A DNA stretch of 64,000 nt from Pseudomonas grandcourensis (GCF_039909015.1 NZ_CP150919.1:720501-784500), one strand, 5' to 3'; numbered from the stretch's first letter, positions 1 through 10,118 are shown. Numbers and translations: made by a program. The notes: generated by a model not told the origin, from the letters alone.

Positions 1-34
1 CCAGTGTCTGTAAATGTGCTCAGGGCTTATCCGG

Positions 35-682
35 TTAATGGTTCTTTTTCAGGTCGAATCTCTTCATTCTGATTTCGAGTCGTTTGCGTTCCATGAGCGG
101 TCTTTTGCTTTCGAGTATGTTTTTGTCCAGTTTAAGATAAGCGCGTTGCTGGATGATTTTTGCAGAGTGGTCTTCCATGTCAAAAAATAGAAACCCACTT
201 TTTTTGATCGTGGTCACTAATTCAAGATTAAAGACTGCGATTTCAAGAAACCCCTTTGAGTCGTAGCGCGTGGGTATTACTTGAAAGCGCTCCCCCAGGG
301 AACTTTGCTGGTCCAGTGAGTAAAGCGCCGGCTGGTTGGGTTTCAGTGCGTCGAGCGTGTCAATCATGGCGTTTCCTTGACGGCTATCTGGCATGGTTTG
401 AGCGCTTTGGACCAGAAACTCGGCAATGCTTTTCGAAACAGAGTGTTGAGTGCGGGTGAAGATGGCATCCTGATAAACAGACCAACCGAAAAAATTCAAC
501 GTCGTAACGTATTCATTCAGCCAGGTTGTCGAGTCGGCGAATCGACTGCCGACCATGTCTGCGGACAGGGTGGCTATCTGTGTGCAATGGGTGAAGTCGT
601 CGTAATCTTGCAGTGAAAGTTCTTCGGTGCACGAAATAAGGTTGTGGGCGGTCAGTATTCCATTCGTTTTTTCAATGTTCAT
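35..682 (-). CDS. Hypothetical protein, paralogue of the gene at 5537
   Basis: A 215-residue protein that I cannot assign to a named family. I chose the internal ATG at 682 over an upstream one because an AAAGGAG site lies just before it. No signal peptide or membrane segment is evident. Around residue 50 it has a Trp followed 11 residues later by GWSV, and in the C-terminal half a GFLFFD strand-like segment followed by a basic tail (MERKRLEIRMKRF). The same spacing, Trp-x11-G-C-S-V and then GVLFLD, occurs in the 281-residue product at 5537-6382, so the two are probably distant paralogues. Its codons and flanks are richer in A and T than the cob genes beside it, which suggests acquisition. 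It is transcribed divergently from cobG. Function unknown. Confidence 0.6.
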   Translation of the reverse strand: MNIEKTNGILTAHNLISCTEELSLQDYDDFTHCTQIATLSADMVGSRFADSTTWLNEYVTTLNFFGWSVYQDAIFTRTQHSVSKSIAEFLVQSAQTMPDSRQGNAMIDTLDALKPNQPALYSLDQQSSLGERFQVIPTRYDSKGFLEIAVFNLELVTTIKKSGFLFFDMEDHSAKIIQQRAYLKLDKNILESKRPLMERKRLEIRMKRFDLKKNH

Positions 683-920
683 TTTTTCTCCTTTGATGTA
701 GCCGATTTTTTGCTGTTGTTTTTCTTCGGATTGCGGTGAAAAGTACAAGAGTTGGTATGTGGTTTAAATAAGTCGGGTTGGTTGAATTGATTCTTGCTGT
801 TAGCGTTTTTCGCTGAGTATTCAATTAGAACTTGAGATGGCGGTCAGGCTTGAAGCGAAAAGCCTGGGCCAGGGATCACGCGCTTTTCGTCGTCAACCTG
901 CCGGGGTTTTTCATCAGGCC

Positions 921-948
921 GGACAAAGCAGGCATAATGCTGTCCTTC
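921..948 (+). promoter_or_regulatory. Possible cobG promoter and small dyad
   Basis: A CATAAT hexamer at 933-938 would suit a -10 element about 30 bases before the cobG start. It sits inside an imperfect dyad, GGACA(AA)GCA against TGCTGTCC. No good -35 element is visible. The short leader leaves no room for a cobalamin riboswitch, and I see no B12-box-like motif. Only the motif match supports this. Confidence 0.25.
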
Positions 949-967
949 GTCTTGTACCGGTCGTCCT

Positions 968-2290
968 GTGAAGTCACGTCAGATACCCAACCGCTTGCGC
1001 CCTTCCGCCTGTCCCGGGTTGTTGCGTGTCGTCCAGGCATTGGACGGTGGTATTTGCCGGATCAAACTCGACGGTGGCGCCATCCGTGCGCAACAGGCAA
1101 TCGCTGTGGCCGATGCCGCCGAGCGTTACGCCAGCGGCGCGATCGAGGCGACCAACCGGGCCAACCTGCAGATCCGCGGCATTGGCAACGAGCAAACAGC
1201 GTTGATCGACAGCCTGCTGGCCACCGATCTGGGGCCGCGCACGGCGGCTGGCGACGATGTGCGCAACCTGATGCTCAGCCCCGGCGCCGGGATCGATCGG
1301 CGCATGCTGTTCGACACTCGCCCGCTGGCCGGGCAGATCCTCGCCACACTGCAAAGCCAGGAAGTGTTCCACGACCTCAGTGCCAAGTTCGCCGTGCAAC
1401 TCGATGGTGGCGAAGACCTGGCGATGCTCGAACATCCCCATGACCTGTGGCTCTCGGCGTTTGAGCAAGATGGCGAGCGACGGTTGGCGTTTGGGCTGGC
1501 GGGATGCCCGACGGACAGTCCCGCCGGTTCGGTTGCATTGGCTGACGGGCACGCTTTGGTGGTCGCGGTCCTTGAGTTGTTCCTTGAACTGGCGCGCCCC
1601 GAGCAGACACGGATGCGCCATTTGCTGGCCGAGTACCCGATCGAGGGCATGCTGCTTCGACTGGCCGAGCGAGTACCGCTGCAAGCCGTTGTCGGTTGGC
1701 AGCGGGTTTCGGGCTCCAGTGATTTGCACATGGGTGCCCATCCCCAGGCTGAGTCCGGTGTTGTCTATGTTGGGGCCGTCCCGCCGCTGGGACGGCTCGA
1801 TCCGACGATGCTGCGGGGGGTGGCACAACTGGCACGGGAGTTTGGTGATTCCAGTCTGCGCTTCACACCCTGGCAAAGCCTGCTGCTGCCCAATGTCCGC
1901 ATGGACAACGCCACCGAAGTCATGGGGCGTTTGCAACGCTTGGGCTTGTCCTGCGAAGCCGATCAGCCATTGTCCCGGTTGATCGCCTGCACCGGTTCCA
2001 GCGGTTGCGCCAAGGGGTTGGCCGAGACCAAGGGCGATGCCCTGCAACTGGCCGCGCTGCTGCACCGCCATGGACCGGCACTGAACATGCACCTGAGCGG
2101 TTGCCAGCGCTCCTGCGCCGCCGCGCATACGGCGCCCGTCACATTACTGGCCGTCGCCCACGGTCACTACGATCTCTATTTTCGCGATGCAGCGCAGCCG
2201 GGTTTCGGCGCGCTGCACGCACGCAACCTTACTATTGAAGCGGTCGCGACCCTGCTCGACGCCCGCTCACGGAGCCCCCTTGATGCTTGA
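968..2290 (+). CDS. cobG: Precorrin-3B synthase CobG
   Basis: A 440-residue nitrite/sulfite-reductase-like protein of the aerobic cobalamin pathway. CobG oxidises precorrin-3A to precorrin-3B with an Fe-S cluster and oxygen, preparing the ring for contraction. The N terminus has the family's RPSACPG(L) stretch, and the C-terminal half has the cluster ligands in CTGSSGCAKG and LSGCQRSCAAAH. The start is a GTG at 968, which places RPSACPG near residue 11. It is the first gene of a cobG-cobH-cobI-cobJ operon. Its last codons overlap the cobH start by 8 bases, so the two are probably translationally coupled. Length fits the family. Confidence 0.93.
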   Translation: MKSRQIPNRLRPSACPGLLRVVQALDGGICRIKLDGGAIRAQQAIAVADAAERYASGAIEATNRANLQIRGIGNEQTALIDSLLATDLGPRTAAGDDVRNLMLSPGAGIDRRMLFDTRPLAGQILATLQSQEVFHDLSAKFAVQLDGGEDLAMLEHPHDLWLSAFEQDGERRLAFGLAGCPTDSPAGSVALADGHALVVAVLELFLELARPEQTRMRHLLAEYPIEGMLLRLAERVPLQAVVGWQRVSGSSDLHMGAHPQAESGVVYVGAVPPLGRLDPTMLRGVAQLAREFGDSSLRFTPWQSLLLPNVRMDNATEVMGRLQRLGLSCEADQPLSRLIACTGSSGCAKGLAETKGDALQLAALLHRHGPALNMHLSGCQRSCAAAHTAPVTLLAVAHGHYDLYFRDAAQPGFGALHARNLTIEAVATLLDARSRSPLDA

Positions 2291-2909
2291 TTACATCCGC
2301 GATGGTCAGGAGATCTATCGCAACTCCTTCGCGATCATTCGCGCCGAGGCCAACCTCGAGCGAATCCCGGCCGATCTGGAGAAACTCGCGGTCCGTGTCA
2401 TTCACGCCTGCGGTATGGTCGAGGCCATCGACGGCTTGCAGTTTTCCGCAGGGGCGGGCAAGGCCGGGCGTGATGCGCTGGCGGCCGGCGCGCCGATTTT
2501 GTGCGATGCGCGGATGGTCTCAGAAGGCGTGACCCGCGCGCGGTTGCCGGCGAACAATCCGGTGATCTGTACCCTGCGCGACGAGAGTGTTCCGGAACTG
2601 GCCCGTGAATTGGGTAACACCCGCTCAGCCGCTGCTCTGGAACTGTGGCGTCCGCACCTGGAAGGCAGCGTGGTAGTCATCGGCAACGCCCCGACGGCAC
2701 TGTTTTACTTGCTGGAAATGCTCGACGCCGGTGCGCCGAAGCCGGCGCTGATCCTCGGTTTCCCGGTGGGCTTCGTCGGTGCCGCCGAATCCAAGGCAGC
2801 GCTGGCGGCCGACAGCCGTGGCGTGCCTTTCGTCATCATGCAGGGTCGCCTGGGCGGTAGCGCCATGGCCGCCGCCGCCGTCAATGCCCTCGCCACGGAG
2901 ATCGAATGA
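2283..2909 (+). CDS. cobH: Precorrin-8X methylmutase CobH
   Basis: A 208-residue enzyme that moves the C-11 methyl group to C-12, turning precorrin-8X into hydrogenobyrinic acid. The start at 2283 ([12 protein letters not shown]) gives the family's N terminus. A longer frame from 2187 would overlap cobG heavily and adds unrelated residues. The conserved histidine lies in VIHACGM near residue 42, followed by the glycine-rich [16 protein letters not shown] and [13 protein letters not shown] segments typical of CobH/CbiC. It overlaps cobG by 8 bases and cobI by an ATGA junction. Confidence 0.95.
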   Translation: MLDYIRDGQEIYRNSFAIIRAEANLERIPADLEKLAVRVIHACGMVEAIDGLQFSAGAGKAGRDALAAGAPILCDARMVSEGVTRARLPANNPVICTLRDESVPELARELGNTRSAAALELWRPHLEGSVVVIGNAPTALFYLLEMLDAGAPKPALILGFPVGFVGAAESKAALAADSRGVPFVIMQGRLGGSAMAAAAVNALATEIE

Positions 2910-3640
2910 TGCAGCAACCTGGACGTTTGATTGGCCTCGGCGTCGGCCCTGGTGATCCGGAACTGATTACCGTCAAGGCCCTGCGCTTGCTGCGCGAATC
3001 CCCCGTGGTGGCGTACTTCGTGGCCAAGGGCAAGAAAGGCAACGCCTTCGGCATCATCGAGGCGCATCTGCAGGAAGCGCAGAATCTGTTGCCGCTGGTG
3101 TACCCGGTGACCACCGAAGCCTTGCCGGCACCGCTGTCCTACGAGCAAGTGATCAGCGACTTCTACGATGACGCCGCCGACGAACTGGCGACGCATCTCG
3201 ATGCCGGTCGTGACGTGGCGGTGATCTGCGAAGGCGATCCGTTCTTCTACGGCTCCTACATGTACCTGCACGACCGGCTCGCCGAGCGTTATCAGGCCGA
3301 AGTCGTGCCCGGTGTGTGCTCGATGCTCGGCGGGGCCTCGGTGCTCGGTGCGCCGTTGGTGTATCGCAATCAGAGTCTGTCGGTGTTGTCCGGAGTGCTG
3401 CCGCACGAGGAACTCAAGCGACGCCTGGCCGATGCCGATGCGGCGGTGATCATGAAACTGGGGCGCAACTTTCCCAAGGTTCGCCTGGTGCTGGAAGAGC
3501 TCGGCCTGGCTGAACGCGCGTTGTACGTCGAGCGCGCGACCATGGCCAATCAGAAGATCGTGCCGCTGGACCAGGTCGAGCCGATGTCCTCGCCGTACTT
3601 CTCGTTGATCATCGTTCCCGGCGAAAGGTGGCAAGGCTGA
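2906..3640 (+). CDS. cobI: Precorrin-2 C20-methyltransferase CobI
   Basis: A 244-residue SAM-dependent tetrapyrrole methylase that adds a methyl group at C-20 of precorrin-2, making precorrin-3A, the substrate of CobG encoded in the same operon. Visible marks are the N-terminal [16 protein letters not shown] motif, the [15 protein letters not shown] segment and the [13 protein letters not shown] motif of this methylase fold. Two in-frame ATGs stand at the start (2906 and 2909). The first overlaps the cobH stop as ATGA. The stop overlaps the next start as TGATG at 3638-3642. Confidence 0.94.
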   Translation: MMQQPGRLIGLGVGPGDPELITVKALRLLRESPVVAYFVAKGKKGNAFGIIEAHLQEAQNLLPLVYPVTTEALPAPLSYEQVISDFYDDAADELATHLDAGRDVAVICEGDPFFYGSYMYLHDRLAERYQAEVVPGVCSMLGGASVLGAPLVYRNQSLSVLSGVLPHEELKRRLADADAAVIMKLGRNFPKVRLVLEELGLAERALYVERATMANQKIVPLDQVEPMSSPYFSLIIVPGERWQG

Positions 3641-5349
3641 TGACCCGTCCAGTTCCGGCGATTGTCATTCTCGGCAATGGCAGCCTCGCTACCGCACGCA
3701 GCATCCAGCAGGTGTACCCCGAAGCCCTGATCCATGGCCTGACCGAACGGGTCGACGGCGCGGATCGGGTCTATCACGAATTCGGCGCGACCCTGCGCGA
3801 GTTCTATCAACAGGGCACACCGATCATTGCCTTGTGCGCGGCCGGGATCGTAATCCGCACGCTGGCGCCCTTGTTGCTGGAAAAAGGCGCCGAACCACCG
3901 GTATTGGCGGTGGCCGAGGATGGCAGCGCCGTGGTTCCGCTGCTGGGTGGTCTCGGTGGAGTGAATATGATGGCGCGGGAGATTGCCGCTGCGCTTGAAG
4001 TCGCGGCGGCGATCACCACCAGCGGCGAGCTGCGTTTCGGCACCTGCCTGCTCAACCCGCCCAGCGGTTATGCCCTTGGCGATCTGGAGCTGGGCAAGCG
4101 TTTCGTTTCCGACCTGCTCGCCGGCGAAACGGTGCGCATTGAAGGTGAAGCCCCTTGGCTGGCGCAGGCGCAGTTGCCTGAAGATGCGCAGTCTCGACTG
4201 GCGGTACATGTCGGTCATGCCGAGCGGGCACCCGCGGCCAACGAATTATTGATCTACCCGCGCAATGTAGTGGTCGCCGTGGAAGCTGGTCTGGTGAGCG
4301 TCGCGGGGGCGATCCGCGAGGCGTTGCATCAGGCAGGAATCGCCGTGCAGTCGCTGGCTTGCCTTTTGGCGGCCGATACCGAAATGGCCAATCCTGCGCT
4401 GCGTGAGGCAGCGCTTGAACTGGGCGTGCCGTTGCGCTTTGTCGGTGTCGGGGCTGATCTCGACGAGCGCCTGCGTCAAGCCATCGGCCAGCCAGTCACC
4501 CTCCATGGCGATGATACGCTCGCAATTGCGGTGGCCGATCAGCCGCTGGACCCGTTGCAGATCGGCCGCCCTCGCGGACGCTTGGCCGTGATCGGCTTGG
4601 GGCCTGGTGCTGCCGAGCTGATGGTGCCGGCCGTGAAGGCTGAACTGGCCCGCGCCAATGATGTATTGGGCTACGAAACCTACGTGCGCATGGCCGGGCC
4701 GTTTCGCGACGATCAGGTGCTGCATTGCACCGATAACCGCGAAGAGATGCAGCGCGCCCGTCACGCTTTCGAATTGGCGGCCCAAGGGCGTTCGGTGGTG
4801 GTGGTTTCTTCCGGCGATCCGGGGGTTTTCGCCATGGCTGCGGCGGTGCTGGAGGCGCTGCACGAGTCCACCGACGTCCATTGGCACAACGTCGATCTGG
4901 AAATTTTGCCGGGGGTTTCGGCTTCGCTGGCGACGGCTGCCCAGGCGGGTGCGCCGCTGGGTCATGACTTCTGTGTGCTGTCGCTGTCGGATAACCTAAA
5001 GCCATGGGCAATCATTGAGAAACGCCTGGACCTGGCAGCGCAAGCTGATCTGGCAATGGCGTTCTACAATCCGATATCGCGTTCCCGACCTTGGCAATTG
5101 GGGCGTGCGCTGGAGATCGTCGCCCAACATCGCGCACCTGAAACGCCAGTCGTGCTAGGGCGTGATGTCGGACGCCCGGGGCAGACATTACGCGTGACGA
5201 CGCTCTCTCAATTGACTCCAGATCAGGTCGACATGCGGACCATGGTGTTGATTGGTTCATCCACGACTCGTGTGTTTCATCGTTCGCAAGGAATGTCGTG
5301 GGTTTATACGCCGCGTAGCTATGGTGATAAGTTAAGCGATATCAACTAG
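3640..5349 (+). CDS. cobJ: CbiG/CobE-CobJ fusion, precorrin-3B C17-methyltransferase
   Basis: A 569-residue fusion. Roughly residues 1-300 resemble CbiG/CobE: CAAGIVIRTLAPLL and VVPLLGGLGGVN for the CbiG N-terminal part, then VVVAVEAGLVSVAGAIREAL for the CobE/CbiG C-terminal part. From about residue 314 comes a complete CobJ methylase with GLGPGAAELM, VVSSGDPGVFAM, LPGVSASLATAAQAGAPLGHDF and MAFYNPISRSR. CobJ methylates C-17 and contracts the ring of precorrin-3B, directly after CobG. A GTG four codons upstream is possible, but the ATG at 3640 is coupled to the cobI stop. From memory, this fusion is usual in Pseudomonas. It is last in the operon and is followed by a terminator. Confidence 0.92.
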   Translation: MTRPVPAIVILGNGSLATARSIQQVYPEALIHGLTERVDGADRVYHEFGATLREFYQQGTPIIALCAAGIVIRTLAPLLLEKGAEPPVLAVAEDGSAVVPLLGGLGGVNMMAREIAAALEVAAAITTSGELRFGTCLLNPPSGYALGDLELGKRFVSDLLAGETVRIEGEAPWLAQAQLPEDAQSRLAVHVGHAERAPAANELLIYPRNVVVAVEAGLVSVAGAIREALHQAGIAVQSLACLLAADTEMANPALREAALELGVPLRFVGVGADLDERLRQAIGQPVTLHGDDTLAIAVADQPLDPLQIGRPRGRLAVIGLGPGAAELMVPAVKAELARANDVLGYETYVRMAGPFRDDQVLHCTDNREEMQRARHAFELAAQGRSVVVVSSGDPGVFAMAAAVLEALHESTDVHWHNVDLEILPGVSASLATAAQAGAPLGHDFCVLSLSDNLKPWAIIEKRLDLAAQADLAMAFYNPISRSRPWQLGRALEIVAQHRAPETPVVLGRDVGRPGQTLRVTTLSQLTPDQVDMRTMVLIGSSTTRVFHRSQGMSWVYTPRSYGDKLSDIN

Positions 5350-5367
5350 TTTGATATCAAGGTTTAG

Positions 5368-5413
5368 TGCAGTGCTGTCGAGCTGAACGGCTCGACAAAC
5401 GCTGCATGTTTTT
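5368..5413 (+). terminator. Terminator of the cob operon
   Basis: A perfect 7-bp stem, GTCGAGC (5377-5383) with GCTCGAC (5390-5396), is enclosed by a second pair, TGCAG (5368-5372) with CTGCA (5402-5406). A TGTTTTT run follows at once. This fits a Rho-independent terminator just after cobJ. Confidence 0.7.
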
Positions 5414-5536
5414 AAAGGTTAACGGACGTTTACATATGTCGACATTTAATCGGGTTTGATAGAGGAGTTGAGGTGGTTTAGATTCGTTTTGTCTCTGCTG
5501 GAGGCTTAAACGAATTTAAAAAAGGAGTTTTCCGAT

Positions 5537-6382
5537 ATGGAAGTCGTGGAAGGTTTCATCACTCATAAACAATGCACCGATGTTGGGAAGGCGCGTCTTG
5601 CCAGGTCGAAGGCGTTGTTGAGCAGTGTTCCTCGTGCAAAAACATTAATGTCGATCACTGCGTCAAGTTCACCCAAGGCATTGGACGATTCGAGTCCTAC
5701 CAAAGAACTGAATGCTTTGGTTTTAGGTAATACGCTCATTGGTTATGGCGATAATATTTCGCTTGAAAATATGACGATTATCGAAAACCTCATAAAGTTT
5801 TCGAAGTTGGAGGCCGATCGCGAGACTAAAGACAGTCATAGCCCCGCCGCCTGGCATCGGGCCTTTCTCCAGTGTATGGAGGATATGGGGTGTTCAGTTC
5901 CCATCAACGCGAGTGTCGAATACAAGAAGAGGTCTGGCAGCGGGACAATGAAAAATGTTGTCACCACTATTGTCCAGGCGGGCGTTGAAGCGGCAAAAGC
6001 AGCCATTCCAGGTGCAACCGTGCTAAGTGCCGTCGCAGACAGCACATTGTCAGCATTGGAAAAAGAGCCTGAAACAATCAAGGTTTTCAACTATGAAGTT
6101 ACCAAGGCCAGGGGTGTAAAACTGGCGTTGCTGCCTTGCGAGCAAACGAAGAACGGATTGGTTATGGTTTCGTTTTCATCCGTTAATCATTCCGGAGATC
6201 AAGTGGGTGGTGGTGTTTTGTTTTTGGATTTGAAAATTGCAAGTCTCGATATTTATCAGGGTTCCAACTTTCTCGCCTTTAATCCTTCTGCTTACGCTGA
6301 AGTAAAAGAGGATGTCGAATTTATCCTGGCGCAAAATCGAAAAGAAGTGTTGGCTAAAAGGTTTCCGCGACGCAGGCAGTGA
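5537..6382 (+). CDS. Hypothetical protein, paralogue of the gene at 35-682
   Basis: A 281-residue protein of unknown function with a strong AAAAAAGGAG site before its ATG. The first 85 residues are polar and low in complexity. A segment AAWHRAFLQCMEDMGCSV near residue 100 shares exact Trp-x11-G-x-S-V spacing with the protein at 35-682. An Ala/Val-rich helix-like stretch (VVTTIVQAGVEAAKAAIPGA) follows, then a GGGVLFLD strand, also shared. It ends in a basic tail (KRFPRRRQ). There is no signal peptide. It stands alone after the cob terminator, so it has its own transcript, and its composition is AT-richer than its neighbours. No function can be offered. Confidence 0.65.
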   Translation: MEVVEGFITHKQCTDVGKARLARSKALLSSVPRAKTLMSITASSSPKALDDSSPTKELNALVLGNTLIGYGDNISLENMTIIENLIKFSKLEADRETKDSHSPAAWHRAFLQCMEDMGCSVPINASVEYKKRSGSGTMKNVVTTIVQAGVEAAKAAIPGATVLSAVADSTLSALEKEPETIKVFNYEVTKARGVKLALLPCEQTKNGLVMVSFSSVNHSGDQVGGGVLFLDLKIASLDIYQGSNFLAFNPSAYAEVKEDVEFILAQNRKEVLAKRFPRRRQ

Positions 6383-6397
6383 ATTCAACTAAGCCAG

Positions 6398-6422
6398 GGT
6401 CAGAGGCTGATTGTCTCTGGCC
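6398..6422 (+). terminator. Weak terminator-like hairpin
   Basis: GGTCAGAG at 6398-6405 pairs with CTCTGGCC at 6415-6422, with one G-T pair, 16 bases after the stop of the 5537 gene. The following TGTTTG is a poor T-run, so termination here is uncertain. Confidence 0.4.
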
Positions 6423-6578
6423 TGTTTGAGACATGTAGGGATGTAGATGGGGAGGGTTACCCGGTTTGCATCATTGGCTGTTGCAAGGAGTGCGATGCAG
6501 GCATCGTGCAGCGGTGAGGCACGCGGATGTTTCGAGTCCGCTAGCCCCACGACTTGCCCGAACCGGAGCGCTTTGTGT

Positions 6579-7175
6579 TCAAGGCACCAGATAACCCTTC
6601 ACCCCGGTGAAGATGATCTGTGCCGCCAGTGCACACACGAACAACCCCATCAATCGGCTGACGATCTGTAGCCCCTGGTCGCCGAGAATCCGCTCGATAC
6701 GACCGGACAAAAACAGCACCACGCCCACGGTAAAACTGGCCAGGGCAATGCTGACAATGGCCGTGAGCTTGTCGTCCCAGTGCGGCTGGCTCACGCCCAT
6801 CACCAGCAAGGCGCCGATGGTGCCGGGGCCGACTGTCAGCGGGATGGTCAGCGGAACGATGGTGACATCCTGCTGCACATTGTCGGTCTGTACCGCCGAT
6901 TTGCCTTGTGCCATGCCCAGCGCCGAGATGAACAGCACACTGCCGGCGCCGATGCGGAATGCGTCCACGGTAATGCCGAACACACTGAAAATCACTCGGC
7001 CGAACAGATACAGCAGAACGCTGGAGACCAGGGTGGCGACTGCTACTTTCCAGGCCAGCCGACGCTGTTCCTTGCGCGAATAACCACGGGTCAGGCTGAT
7101 GAAGCAGGACAACACGAAGAATGGGCTGTAGAGCACCAGCATCTTCAAATAAACGCTGAACAACACATGGAGCAT
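6579..7175 (-). CDS. MarC family integral membrane protein
   Basis: A 198-residue, strongly hydrophobic protein with about six membrane helices. The segment VPLTIPLTVGPGTIGALLVMG near the middle is the MarC/YchE family signature. The physiological role of this family is not established. The name comes from a location beside the E. coli mar locus and does not imply drug resistance. The ATG at 7175 gives a normal family length, although its ribosome binding site is weak. It lies 65 bases downstream of the retS stop on the same strand and may be read through from it. Confidence 0.85.
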   Translation of the reverse strand: MLHVLFSVYLKMLVLYSPFFVLSCFISLTRGYSRKEQRRLAWKVAVATLVSSVLLYLFGRVIFSVFGITVDAFRIGAGSVLFISALGMAQGKSAVQTDNVQQDVTIVPLTIPLTVGPGTIGALLVMGVSQPHWDDKLTAIVSIALASFTVGVVLFLSGRIERILGDQGLQIVSRLMGLFVCALAAQIIFTGVKGYLVP

Positions 7176-7240
7176 GGTGCCGGGCTCACTGGCAAGGGAA
7201 GTCGGGAGGGAGTCTATCAGGGGTTGCGAAGTCTGTCGGC

Positions 7241-10018
7241 TCAGGACGTTTGGGTTGTCGTGCGATTCTGCTGGTCACGCTGGGCGACCCAGTGCTCGAT
7301 CAGTTCGCGCAACTGCGACAGTTCCACCGGCTTGGCCATGTGTCCGTCCATGCCGGCCTGGCGCGCACGCTCTTTGTGTTCGGCAAGGATATGGGCGGTC
7401 AACGCCACCACAGGGGTGCGAACCCGCTGGTTGCCGACTTCCCAGGCGCGCAGTTGCTGGGTGGCCGAGAAGCCGTCGAGGATCGGCATTTCGCAGTCCA
7501 TTAGCACCAGGTCGTAACGCTGGGCTTTCATCGCCTGCAGGGCTTCTTCGCCGTTGCAGGCGGTATCCGGTTGCAGGTTGAGCTTGCTCAGCATGCCGCG
7601 GATCACCTTGGTCGAGATGCTGTTGTCTTCAGCCACCAGAATGCGGAAGTCGCAAGGGACCTTGACCGGCAGCGTCGGGCCTATTGGTGCGGGCTGGGTC
7701 GCGACGAGCCCTTTGTTGCGCTGGGTCAGTTCGTCGGCCAGGGTGGTCTTGAGGGTGTAGCCGGCCACCGGCTTGGCGAGGATGCGCTTGATCCCGGAGT
7801 TGCGCGCGATGATCTTGCTCGGTGCGTTGCTGATGCCGGTGAGCATGATCAGCAGGATGTCATGGTTCAGGCTCGGGTCTTCCTTGATCTTGGCCGCCAG
7901 TTGCATGCCGGTCATGCCGGGCATGTTCTGGTCCAGAAGGACCACATCGAAGTAATCGCGCAAATGAGCTTTGGTGCGCAGCAGTGCCAGCGCCTCTTTG
8001 CCGGAAGATGCGGCGCTGACGTTCAGGCCCCAGGCGCTGCATTGCTGCACCAGGACCTTGCGACAGGTGTCATTGTCGTCCACCACCAATACCCGCGCAC
8101 CCTGCAGTGGGCCGTCGAGGTCGGAGGTCGGGTGTTCGAGGCGATCCGGGTCCAGCGGCAGGGTCAGCCACAGAGTGCTGCCCTGGTTGCTGCCGCTCTT
8201 GATCCCGAATTCCCCCTGCATCAAGCGGATCAGCTGGCGGGCAATCACCAGCCCCAGGTTGCCGCCCAGCTGGGTGGCCGAAAGAAAATGCCGGCTGTGC
8301 AGTTCGGCGTGCATCAGGGCGTCGCGCTCTTCGGCGTCCATGGGCTCGCCGCTGTCCTGCACGGCGATACGCAGGCGTGGTTTGGTGTTGCGCTCGTCGA
8401 GCGCCACGACGATCAGGATTTCGCCTTCATCGGTTTTTTTCAGGGCGCTTTCGAGCAGGCTCAACAGCGTCTGGCGCAAGCGTGTCGGGTCACCACTGAT
8501 CACCCGTGGCACTTGCGGCTGGATGAAGCTGATCAACTCGACGTTTTGCTGCTCGGCCTTGGCGCGGAAGATGCTCAGGCAGTCTTCGATCAGCGCGTTG
8601 AGGTCGAACTGCACATCGTCCAGTTCGATCTGTCCGGACTCGAGTTTGGAAATGTCGAGAATTTCGTTGATCAATGTCAGCAATTCGTTACCGGCGCTGT
8701 GGATCGTCTGCACGTAGTCGCGTTGCTTGACCGAAAGCGGCGTGCCCAGCAACAGCTCGGTCATGCCGAGGACACCGTTCATCGGGGTACGGATCTCATG
8801 GCTGATCTTCGCCAGGAACTCGGCCTTGGCGTTGATCTCGGCGTTGCTGGCCGCCAGGTCACGACTGATGCTGAATCGGTCTTCGGTGATGCGGCGCTGG
8901 CGCTCGCTCAACGCAATGCTCATCAGCAGGCCGCTGATGCAGATGAACACCAGCAATGTGGTGATCAGTCCATTGGGTTCGATCAGGGTCAGCCCCAGCA
9001 GCGCGGGCAGGATGACCAGCGTCCCGAGGTTGAACACCAGCATGGCCGCCACGAAGAGGCGAGCCGGGCGATAACCTTTTTGCCAGTGATAGGCGCTGAT
9101 GAACAGCATGGTCAGGCCAGCCAGGGCGACCAGGCCGTAGGTAATGAAGTTCAGCGGCAAGGTATTGACGAACAGCAGCATCAGGCCGCACGCGGTGATG
9201 AGCAGGACCTCGCCAAGCAGCAACCGGTTCAGCGGATGCGGCCCGAGCGGGGCGAAGAAGCGATAGGCAAGCATCAGGCCGCAAGGCGCGGTCATTATCA
9301 ATGCCAGGTAAGCCCCCGGCGTTTGCAGCGCATGCCAGTCCGGCAGCCAGGGGCCGGCGAGGTTCAGCAGCAACAGCAGGCTGAGCATCAACAGCCCTTC
9401 GCACGTCGCCAACCAGACGGCGCTGCGCGAGCGGGTGTAGGCATAGCGGATGAGGTTGTGCAGGATCAGCATGGCGATGCAACCGAACAGCAGGCCATAG
9501 ATCAGCGTCTGGTTCTGGTTGGCGGCCGAGAGGATCGCCGATTGCAGAGTGATATAGGGCCGTAGCTGGTGGTCGGAGGCCAGTCGCAGGTACACGTCGA
9601 GGGGGTTGTCGCTTTGCGGCAGGGCCAGCATGAAGTCGCTGCTGGGCAATGGTCGCTCGGATTGGGGGCGTTCGTTGCCCGTGCTGGATTGATCGATCAG
9701 CTTGTCGCCGTCCAGTACGTACATGTTGAACTGGCGCAGGTCAGGCGCGAACACGCGCAGCAACTGTTCGTGTTTGCCCGGTGCAAGCCTGAATCGCAAC
9801 CATAGCGCGCCATCGGGTTCGGCTGCGGTAATGCGGTCGAGTTCGATAGGGCTGAATTGATTGGTGTAGCGTGCGGAACGGATGTCGCTCAGTTGCAGGT
9901 CGCCCTGTTCGTCGAGCAATACCGCCCAGCCACTGCCTTGCGCGGCTTGGGCCGGTAGCATGCAGAGCAAGGTCAGCAACGTGACGGTCAAGCTTATGGC
10001 AATCCTGAGCCAGCGCAC
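7241..10018 (-). CDS. retS: Hybrid sensor kinase RetS
   Basis: A 925-residue inner-membrane sensor. It has a signal peptide (residues 1-25), a periplasmic 7TMR-DISMED2-like domain (to about 155), seven membrane helices (about 170-370), a HisKA domain with His407 in [12 protein letters not shown], a degenerate ATPase domain, and two receiver domains with Asp696 (VVLLDQNMP) and Asp841 (LVLMDCEMP). There is no Hpt domain. RetS is known to bind and block the kinase GacS, lowering RsmY/RsmZ and holding cells in the motile, acute state. In the ATPase domain the N-box asparagine is Ser524, and the G1 and G2 boxes read DSGEPMD and GGNLGL. The layout and the adjacent purD match retS. The start is GTG with an AAGGG site. 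Confidence 0.93.
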   Translation of the reverse strand: MRWLRIAISLTVTLLTLLCMLPAQAAQGSGWAVLLDEQGDLQLSDIRSARYTNQFSPIELDRITAAEPDGALWLRFRLAPGKHEQLLRVFAPDLRQFNMYVLDGDKLIDQSSTGNERPQSERPLPSSDFMLALPQSDNPLDVYLRLASDHQLRPYITLQSAILSAANQNQTLIYGLLFGCIAMLILHNLIRYAYTRSRSAVWLATCEGLLMLSLLLLLNLAGPWLPDWHALQTPGAYLALIMTAPCGLMLAYRFFAPLGPHPLNRLLLGEVLLITACGLMLLFVNTLPLNFITYGLVALAGLTMLFISAYHWQKGYRPARLFVAAMLVFNLGTLVILPALLGLTLIEPNGLITTLLVFICISGLLMSIALSERQRRITEDRFSISRDLAASNAEINAKAEFLAKISHEIRTPMNGVLGMTELLLGTPLSVKQRDYVQTIHSAGNELLTLINEILDISKLESGQIELDDVQFDLNALIEDCLSIFRAKAEQQNVELISFIQPQVPRVISGDPTRLRQTLLSLLESALKKTDEGEILIVVALDERNTKPRLRIAVQDSGEPMDAEERDALMHAELHSRHFLSATQLGGNLGLVIARQLIRLMQGEFGIKSGSNQGSTLWLTLPLDPDRLEHPTSDLDGPLQGARVLVVDDNDTCRKVLVQQCSAWGLNVSAASSGKEALALLRTKAHLRDYFDVVLLDQNMPGMTGMQLAAKIKEDPSLNHDILLIMLTGISNAPSKIIARNSGIKRILAKPVAGYTLKTTLADELTQRNKGLVATQPAPIGPTLPVKVPCDFRILVAEDNSISTKVIRGMLSKLNLQPDTACNGEEALQAMKAQRYDLVLMDCEMPILDGFSATQQLRAWEVGNQRVRTPVVALTAHILAEHKERARQAGMDGHMAKPVELSQLRELIEHWVAQRDQQNRTTTQTS

Positions 10019-10118
10019 GGCGAAATCCCTTCGTTAGGTTGATGCCAGAATATAACGATGCGCGGCGCCGGAATAGCCAGGCAATAAACGGTGTTCATTG
10101 CCTGGCGTGGTGTTTCCC

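Noticed and set aside
749..967. A cobalamin riboswitch before cobG
   Set aside because: No B12-box-like motif is visible, and a likely -10 element leaves a leader of only some 25 bases.
7571..9565. A 664-codon plus-strand frame opposite retS
   Set aside because: It is the high-GC antisense shadow of retS, which has clear domains and codon structure. The shadow has no recognisable domain.
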